Assembly (NCBI GenBank): GCA_030146905.1
Contig: JASLAV010001275.1
Location: 1-18,582 of the forward strand
DNA from: Lentzea sp.
GTDB taxonomy: Bacteria; Actinomycetota; Actinomycetes; Mycobacteriales; Pseudonocardiaceae
Direction of reading: 5' to 3'
DNA: 18,582 bases
The translations under genes were made by a program, and so were the position numbers. This document shows positions 13,343 through 18,582 of the stretch, piece after piece; position 1 is the first letter of the stretch, and every line of letters starts with the position of its first letter. A model generated the notes under the pieces. It saw only the letters and a list, made by a program, of their open reading frames with translations. It was not told where the DNA came from and did no database searches.

Positions 13343-14575
13343 TCATGTCCGGGCGTGCTGGACCGGGAAACCGTGCCTACGAGCGAAAACGATCACCGCG
13401 AGCACCGGCAGCATGAGCAGGAGCACGCTCCAGGGGAACGACCCGCTTCCGCTCAGGTCGAGCAGAACGCCGCCGATGACACCACCACCGGCCATGGCGA
13501 CGTTCCACAACGTGACGAGCATCGCCTGCGCCGCGTCGGCCGACTCGCCACCGGCGTCGCCCGCGGCGGTCTGGAGGAGGGTCGGCACGCCACCCCAGCC
13601 GAGGCCCCACAGCGCGGCGGCGAGGTAGACCAGCGCCGGGTCCTTCGCGATCGTGGCCAGCATCAGCGCCGCCACCGCGACGAGCAGCGCGCTCAGGACG
13701 GTGAACACCCGCAGACGCCGGTGGATCCGGGCACCGACGATCCAGATGCTGACGATCGAGGCGATGCCGAAGACCAGCAGCACCGGACCGGTGTCGTCAC
13801 CCATGCCGAGGCCGGCGAGGAACGTCGCGATGTAGGCGTACAGGATCGTGTGGGCGAGGACGAAGACGAGCGTGACGAACAGCACCGGCGTCACGCCGGG
13901 CACGCGCAGGGTCGGCAGCATCTTCGGTCGCTCACCGCGTCCCTGTCCCGGGTAGTCCGGCACGGCCACGATGATCCAGACCAGCAGTACCGCGGTCAGC
14001 ACCGTCATCGCCATGAACGCGGTGCGCCAGCCCGCGACCTGGCCGAGGAACGTGCCGGCGGGCACGCCGAGGCACAGCGCGACAGGAATGCCGGCCATCG
14101 CGATCGCGATCGCCCTGCCTTGCTGCTGAGGGGCGACCATGCGCCGTGCGTAACCTGCGAGCAGCGCCCAGGCCAGACCGGCGGCGACACCCGCGACGAA
14201 CCGCGCCACCATCGTCACGCTGTAGACCGAGGACACGGCGGTCACGGTGTTGGCGATGGCGAAGCCCGCCATCGAGGTCAGCAGCAACCGCTTGCGCCGC
14301 CAGCCCGCGGTCATCGACGACAGCGGGATCGCGGTCAACACGGTGCCGAGCGCGTAGATCGTGACGGTCTGGCCGGTCGCCGACTCGCTCACGCCGAGGG
14401 AGGCGCTCATCGCCGGGAGCAGGCCCGCCGGCAGCGTTTCGGTGAGGCTCGTGATGAAGACGGCGGTGGCGAGGGACAGCAGGGCGAACAGGGGCAGCTT
14501 CTGGCCGTCCGAACCGTCCTTGCCCGCTGTCGGCACGGCACCCGTGCCGTAGGTGGTTTCTGGTGTTGCGCTCAT
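13343..14575 (-). CDS. MFS transporter, DHA1/AraJ-like exporter
   Basis: A 410-residue major facilitator with about 12 hydrophobic segments, starting at SLATAVFITSLTETLPAGLLPAMSASLGVSES. The loop 2-3 region SSMTAGWRRKRLLLTS is a degenerate motif A. RFVAGVAAGLAWALLAGYARRM follows in helix 4, and AIAIAMAGIPVALCLGVPAGTFLGQVAGWRTAF is the motif C region of proton antiporters. Closest in style to the DHA1 sugar-efflux/chloramphenicol-resistance group; substrate unknown. ATG 14575 has GGAG upstream. It starts 42 nt after the stop of the truncated SDR-like gene, so both share a transcript divergent from the AfsR-like gene. An antisense open frame over it is an artefact of GC-rich codon use. Confidence 0.92.
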   Translation of the reverse strand: MSATPETTYGTGAVPTAGKDGSDGQKLPLFALLSLATAVFITSLTETLPAGLLPAMSASLGVSESATGQTVTIYALGTVLTAIPLSSMTAGWRRKRLLLTSMAGFAIANTVTAVSSVYSVTMVARFVAGVAAGLAWALLAGYARRMVAPQQQGRAIAIAMAGIPVALCLGVPAGTFLGQVAGWRTAFMAMTVLTAVLLVWIIVAVPDYPGQGRGERPKMLPTLRVPGVTPVLFVTLVFVLAHTILYAYIATFLAGLGMGDDTGPVLLVFGIASIVSIWIVGARIHRRLRVFTVLSALLVAVAALMLATIAKDPALVYLAAALWGLGWGGVPTLLQTAAGDAGGESADAAQAMLVTLWNVAMAGGGVIGGVLLDLSGSGSFPWSVLLLMLPVLAVIVFARRHGFPVQHART

Positions 14576-14617
14576 GTGGCGTGCTCCGGTTCTCCTGCGG
14601 ACGTGATCATCGGTGGC

Positions 14618-14932
14618 TCAGGCCACCTCCCCGGCACAGCCGCGGCTGTCGAGCGGAGCCACCGCGTTGACGCGGATGCCGCGCTCGGTCATCGCGGTGG
14701 CGAGTGCCAGGACGGACTCGGCGGATGTGGGCGTGGTGAGCACGACCGCACCACCGTCCAGCAGCCGTGGCAGGAGTGGCGACGTCCCGTCCACGGCATC
14801 GGCGAACAGGAAGTCGATGCCCTCGGCACCGAGGCCGCTGTCGAGGTCGGCGGGCGCGACGACGCGAGCGGCCGAGCCCACCTCCGCACGGGCGTCGGCG
14901 CGCTTCGCCTCGGTGTCCGCGTACTTGGTCAT
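14618..14932 (-). CDS. Truncated SDR-like protein (C-terminal SDR remnant with its own start)
   Basis: A 104-residue protein. After a charged N-terminus (MTKYADTEAKRADARAEV) it reads LLPRLLDGGAVVLTTPT, then ALATAMTERGIRVNAVAP. The last segment is the strand that follows the catalytic helix in SDR enzymes (usually ...GIRVNAVAPG). The Rossmann TGxxxGxG loop and YxxxK are missing, so it cannot be a normal oxidoreductase. However, a very strong GGGAGGGAG lies 6-9 nt before ATG 14932 and the frame is intact, so it is probably translated. It is the first gene in an operon with the MFS gene and divergent from the SARP gene. It could be a decayed gene, a regulatory relic, or a new small protein. Confidence 0.6.
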   Translation of the reverse strand: MTKYADTEAKRADARAEVGSAARVVAPADLDSGLGAEGIDFLFADAVDGTSPLLPRLLDGGAVVLTTPTSAESVLALATAMTERGIRVNAVAPLDSRGCAGEVA

Positions 14933-14991
14933 GCCGCTCCCTCCCACGTGATGAGCCACTCTGCTCAGGGGCGCTTCGGACTCGCTTACGA

Positions 14992-15020
14992 TCGGCTTGC
15001 GGTCGGCTACGACTCGACAC
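14992..15020 (+). promoter_or_regulatory. Candidate SARP-binding direct repeats (three heptamers, 11-bp period)
   Basis: TCGGCTT (14992), TCGGCTA (15003) and TCGACAC (15014) occur with exactly 4-bp spacers. SARP regulators bind TCG-starting heptamers repeated every 11 bp. The site lies between the divergent SDR-like/MFS operon and the AfsR-like gene and just before that gene's ribosome binding site. Autoregulation or control of the exporter operon is inference. Confidence 0.45.
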
Positions 15021-15032
15021 CAGGAGTGATGC

Positions 15033-18000
15033 ATGCGGTTCGGGGTCCTCGGCCCACTGGCGGTGTGGGACGAGAAGGGGGAACCGGTCACCGTCCCGGA
15101 GCTCAAGGTGCGGGCGCTGCTCGCGGCGCTGGTCGCGCACGACGGCGACCTGGTCGCCGTGGACAGCCTGATCCACCACCTGTGGGGCGACCGCCCGCCG
15201 GGCAAGCCCGCGGGCGCGTTGCAGGCGAAGATCTCCCAGCTGCGCAGGATTCTCGGCAGGGACCGGGTCGTTCGGCAACCGCCGGGGTACCGGTTGCGCC
15301 TCGACGGCGCCGAGGACCTCGACGCCGCCCGGTTCCGAGACCTCGTGGTGCGGGCCAGGTCCACAGTGGACCCGCGCGCACGGGTGGCGCTGTTCGCGGA
15401 GGCACTCGATCTGTGGCGCGGCGCCGCGTTCGCGGACTTCGCCGACGAGGAGTTCGTGCGGTCGGCCGCTCACCGCCTCACCGAGCTGCGGCTGTCCGTC
15501 GTCGAGGAGCAGGCGAAGGCGAGACTGGAGGCCGGCGACCACGCGCTCGCCGTGGGTGAGCTCGCGGACGTCGTTCCGCAGCACCCGCTGCGGGAAGGGC
15601 TGCGCGCGGTGCAGATGCGGGCTCTTTACCTGACAGGGCGGCAGAGCGAGGCGCTCACGTCGTACGAGGACTTGCGAGCCCGCCTCGCCGAGGAGTTGGG
15701 CATCGACCCGAGCCCCGAGCTGCGGGCGCTGCACCAGGCGATGCTGCGACAGGACACCGAGCTGGGCTCCCGCCGGGAAGCCGGTTCCGACGTGCCGGCC
15801 CCACAGGCGCACTCGAACCTGCCGAACGCGCTCACCCCGCTCATCGGGCGGGAGCGATCTCTCGCGCGGCTGGCCGAACTGCGCCGCACGGCCAGGCTGG
15901 TCACGCTCACCGGTCCCGGTGGCGTGGGCAAGTCCAGCCTGGCGGTTGCGGCCGCCGCGCAGGAGGCCGAGCTCCGGCCTGACGGGTTTCCGGACGGGGT
16001 GTGGCTCGTCGAGTTCGCCGGACTGCGTTCGGGAGCCGTGACGGATCTGGCTCAGGTCATCGCGGCCGTGCTCGGGATCAGGGACGGCTCACCGGCCGCA
16101 CCGGTCGCAGTCACCGGCGGAACCACGTCCGCGCAACGCCTCGCCACGGCGCTGCGCGACCGGCGCACGTTGCTGGTGCTGGACAACTGCGAGCACGTCA
16201 TCGGCGCCGCCGCCGAGCTCACCGAACTGCTGCTACGCACCGCGCGCGGTCTGCGCGTCATCGCCACCAGCCAAGAACCTCTGGGCATCGCCGGTGAGGA
16301 CGTGTTCGCCGTGGAGCCGCTGCCGACTCCGGACGCGCTGAGGCTCTTCATCGCGCGTGCCGCCGCGTCCGCACCGGGATTCCCTTCCCGCCAGGAGGAC
16401 TGCGACCCGGCCGACCTCGAAGCGATGACCGAGATCTGCCGGCGCCTCGACGGAATCCCGCTCGCACTGGAGCTCGCGGCCACCCGCGTGCGCGCGCTCG
16501 GTGTGCGGGAACTGGCGGTGCGGCTGCACGACCGGTTCTCCATCCTCACCCTCGGACAGCGCGGCGCTCCCGCGCGGCAGCGAACCCTGCGGGCGATGAT
16601 CGACTGGAGCTGGGAGCTGCTCAGCGCTCCGGAACGGATCGTCCTGCGCCGTCTCGCCGTGCACAGCGACGGCTGCGACCTGGTCGCAGCCGAAGAAGTG
16701 TGCGCGGGCGACGGCGTCGCACGGGCGGAGGTGCTCGACCTCGTCACCCGGCTTGTGGACCGTTCCCTCGTGGTCGTGGCGAAAGGGCCGGCCGGTCCCC
16801 GGTACCGGCTGCTGGAGTCGGTCTCCGCCTACGCAACGGAACGGCTGCACGAGATGGAGGACTTCGCGTCGGCGCGCGACCGCCACCTCCGCCACTACCT
16901 CGCAGTGGCCGAGCACGCCGAACCGCAATTGCGTGGCCGGGACCAACGGGTGTGGCTCAGCCGCCTCGACGCCGAGGCCGGGAACATGCGCGCCGCCCTG
17001 GAACACGCCGGCGACTCAGCACGGTCGGGCGAGGCCGTCCGGCTGGCCACCGCACTGTCGTGGTGGTGGCTGCTGCGCGGCAGGCTCACCGAGGGCCGCG
17101 GAGCCTTGGCCGCTGCTTTGAACACCTGCGCTGGAGAATCACCGGAGCTCGCTGTGCTGCACGGCGCTTTCGCCCTGCTCAACGGCGATCACACGGCGGC
17201 CTCCGTCGTCTCCGCCGCTGATGCGATCCCTGTCGCGGTGCGCCGCGCACGCGCACTGTGGCTCTGCGCCTACGGCTTGTTCAACGCGGGCGACGCGTCG
17301 TCGTCGGCGGAGGTGAACGCCCGCGCGCTCGACCTGTTCACCGCCGAGGAAGACCAGTGGGGAACCGCGGCATCACTGGGCCTGCGCGCGATGCTCGCCC
17401 TGGTGCGCGGTGACCTGGCGGCCCTCGGCCGTGACGGGAGACGCAGCGCCGAGCTCTTCCGCCGGCTCGGCGACCGGTGGGGCGAGATGCAGACCATCCC
17501 GCCGCTCGCCACGCTCGCCGAGATCAGAGGTGACTACGAGTACGCCACGCGCTGCCAGCACGAAGGGCTGCTCATCGCCCAGGAACTGGGCCTGCAGGCG
17601 GAGGTGTCGGCACGGCTGTCCGGCCTGGGCCGCCTGGCCCTGCTGCGGCGGGACTGGAACCGGGCACGCGACCTGCACCAACGGGCGTACCGCATCGCCG
17701 TCGAACACGGCTACACCTACGGTCAGATCCACTCGGAAATGGGCCTGGCACTGGGCGCCCGCCGCGCCGGCGATCCGGACACCGCAGAGGAGCACCTGCG
17801 GCACATCCGTGACGGATACGCGGACCTGTCCTCGTTGGTGGGCGATCACCTGCTGCACGCGGAACTCGGCTTCATCGCGGAACTCCGCGGCGACGCCGAG
17901 GGTGCGGCCGCTCACCACCTGCGAAGCCTGGAGCTGGCCCGCTCACTCGACGAACCGCGCGCCCTCGCCCTGTCCCTGGAAGGCCTGGCCGGAGCCGCGG

Positions 18001-18245
18001 CCGTCCGCGGTGGGCACCACGCCACCGAGTCCGCGTTGCTGCTCGGTGCCGCCGACGCAGCCCGGCGCAGCGTGGACGCACCGCTCCCGTCCGCCGAGCG
18101 CGGTGACGTGGACCGCATCACCGCCGCGGCCCGGTCCGCACTGGGCGACCCCGCCTTCGCCGAGGTCTTCGAACGCGGCACCCGGCTGTCCGAAGAGGAG
18201 GTTGTGGCTCTGACAACGGAGATTTGCGATTTCGTGTGCCAGTAA
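15033..18245 (+). CDS. AfsR/SARP-type regulator: HTH-BTAD, NTPase, TPR domains
   Basis: A 1070-residue multidomain activator. Residues 1-91 are an OmpR-like winged helix (MRFGVLGPLAVWDEKGEPV, VDSLIHHLWGDRPP, PPGYRLRL). About 96-243 form the bacterial transcriptional activation domain, ending EELGIDPSPELRALHQAML. An AP-ATPase/NB-ARC-like module follows, with Walker A GPGGVGKSS near 294-302 and the Walker B-like LLVLDNCEHV near 380, then the AP-ATPase helical region (ARQRTLRAMIDWSWELL near 514). The last 450 residues are helical repeats of the TPR kind. A C-terminal LuxR helix-turn-helix is absent. Such regulators switch on secondary-metabolite or efflux genes. AGGAG lies 7 nt before ATG 15033. 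A small hairpin at 18257-18276 (GTCCG/CGGAC) may end the transcript. Confidence 0.93.
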   Translation: MRFGVLGPLAVWDEKGEPVTVPELKVRALLAALVAHDGDLVAVDSLIHHLWGDRPPGKPAGALQAKISQLRRILGRDRVVRQPPGYRLRLDGAEDLDAARFRDLVVRARSTVDPRARVALFAEALDLWRGAAFADFADEEFVRSAAHRLTELRLSVVEEQAKARLEAGDHALAVGELADVVPQHPLREGLRAVQMRALYLTGRQSEALTSYEDLRARLAEELGIDPSPELRALHQAMLRQDTELGSRREAGSDVPAPQAHSNLPNALTPLIGRERSLARLAELRRTARLVTLTGPGGVGKSSLAVAAAAQEAELRPDGFPDGVWLVEFAGLRSGAVTDLAQVIAAVLGIRDGSPAAPVAVTGGTTSAQRLATALRDRRTLLVLDNCEHVIGAAAELTELLLRTARGLRVIATSQEPLGIAGEDVFAVEPLPTPDALRLFIARAAASAPGFPSRQEDCDPADLEAMTEICRRLDGIPLALELAATRVRALGVRELAVRLHDRFSILTLGQRGAPARQRTLRAMIDWSWELLSAPERIVLRRLAVHSDGCDLVAAEEVCAGDGVARAEVLDLVTRLVDRSLVVVAKGPAGPRYRLLESVSAYATERLHEMEDFASARDRHLRHYLAVAEHAEPQLRGRDQRVWLSRLDAEAGNMRAALEHAGDSARSGEAVRLATALSWWWLLRGRLTEGRGALAAALNTCAGESPELAVLHGAFALLNGDHTAASVVSAADAIPVAVRRARALWLCAYGLFNAGDASSSAEVNARALDLFTAEEDQWGTAASLGLRAMLALVRGDLAALGRDGRRSAELFRRLGDRWGEMQTIPPLATLAEIRGDYEYATRCQHEGLLIAQELGLQAEVSARLSGLGRLALLRRDWNRARDLHQRAYRIAVEHGYTYGQIHSEMGLALGARRAGDPDTAEEHLRHIRDGYADLSSLVGDHLLHAELGFIAELRGDAEGAAAHHLRSLELARSLDEPRALALSLEGLAGAAAVRGGHHATESALLLGAADAARRSVDAPLPSAERGDVDRITAAARSALGDPAFAEVFERGTRLSEEEVVALTTEICDFVCQ

Positions 18246-18582
18246 TGGATTTCCCCGTCCGTTAGCGCGGCCGGACTTCGTCGCAGCTCACCCGGAGATT
18301 GACTGTGCTTCCGTGCGAGGTAGTGCACCTCGTTCTCGAACGAGACGTCGTGGCTCCTCACGTCGATCGCGATGCGGTCGACGCCTCACGCCGTGTGAAG
18401 GCAGGTCGAAGCCAGGGACTTGTGGCTGCCGGTCGACCGGACCTGCGCGCTCGTGAGCTCGCCGGAGCGCAATGCGTCAGCGGGAACTCCCGCGTTCGAG
18501 TGCGCGTGGTCCTTCATCGGCTGAAGTCTCTCCGGGCGCCCGACACGTTGGTCTTCGTCAGCCGTGATCCGTCGAATAGGAG
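18246..18582. other. Downstream stretch without a convincing gene
   Basis: No confident gene. On the minus strand, a 43-codon frame starting at ATG near 18509 (MKDHAHSNAGVPADALRSGE...) is followed after its stop by VDRIAIDVRSHDVSFENE in the same frame. The spacing of a serine-rich stretch, one Cys and RIAIDVRSHD vaguely recalls a decayed DUF397 domain, but the match is weak. Two overlapping hairpins (GAGGT/ACCTC at 18317-18331 and CTCGTTC/GAACGAG at 18329-18344) also occur. The window ends in AGGAG, possibly the ribosome binding site of a plus-strand gene just outside. Confidence 0.4.

Noticed and set aside
13268..15559. A 763-codon plus-strand open frame antisense to the MFS and SDR-like genes and running into the SARP gene
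   Set aside because: Composition is low-complexity Arg/Gly/His/Glu with no family resemblance. It mirrors the third-position GC bias of the real genes.

Overview
The window is high-GC DNA with GTG starts, four-base stop/start overlaps, a SARP/AfsR-type regulator, a eukaryotic-type Ser/Thr kinase and many small membrane proteins. This points to a chromosomal region of a filamentous actinobacterium. A Pseudonocardiales-like genome is my best guess; this is inference, as no rRNA or marker gene is present.

Layout. (1) 1-3336: a redox block around a MarR regulator. The minus-strand run marR, DUF1990 gene, NAD-dependent epimerase (cut by the window edge) diverges from a short-chain dehydrogenase and a flavodoxin-fold quinone oxidoreductase. 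Two identical 12-bp palindromes lie in the divergent promoter region. (2) 3400-3740: a decayed, frameshifted McrC fragment. (3) 3761-5966: a tightly overlapping three-gene operon coding for a small lipoprotein and two membrane-anchored proteins that look like divergent paralogues; function unknown. (4) 6056-7061: a minus-strand set of small membrane proteins (111 aa, an unlisted 34 aa ORF, and a DUF6480-like protein), with two promoters of the stress sigma factor (SigB/SigF) type. (5) 7266-9692: a MerR regulator divergent from a DsbA-like protein, a zinc nucleoside deaminase and a pair of SMR transporters. (6) 9898-11112: a PknB-like kinase without PASTA domains. (7) 11200-11912: a transposase remnant and a gene-poor stretch of lower GC. 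(8) 11913-13203: a DoxX-like membrane protein divergent from a LysR regulator. (9) 13343-18245: an MFS exporter and a truncated SDR-like protein in one operon, divergent from a 1070-aa AfsR/SARP-type regulator with SARP-like heptamer repeats upstream. (10) 18246-18582: no convincing gene.

The window is mostly local regulator-plus-target modules (MarR, MerR, LysR, SARP) for redox chemistry and efflux, separated by two decayed genes. The least explained parts are the three-gene CxC-protein operon, the stress-promoter small-protein cluster, and the MerR/DsbA/deaminase/SMR operon.
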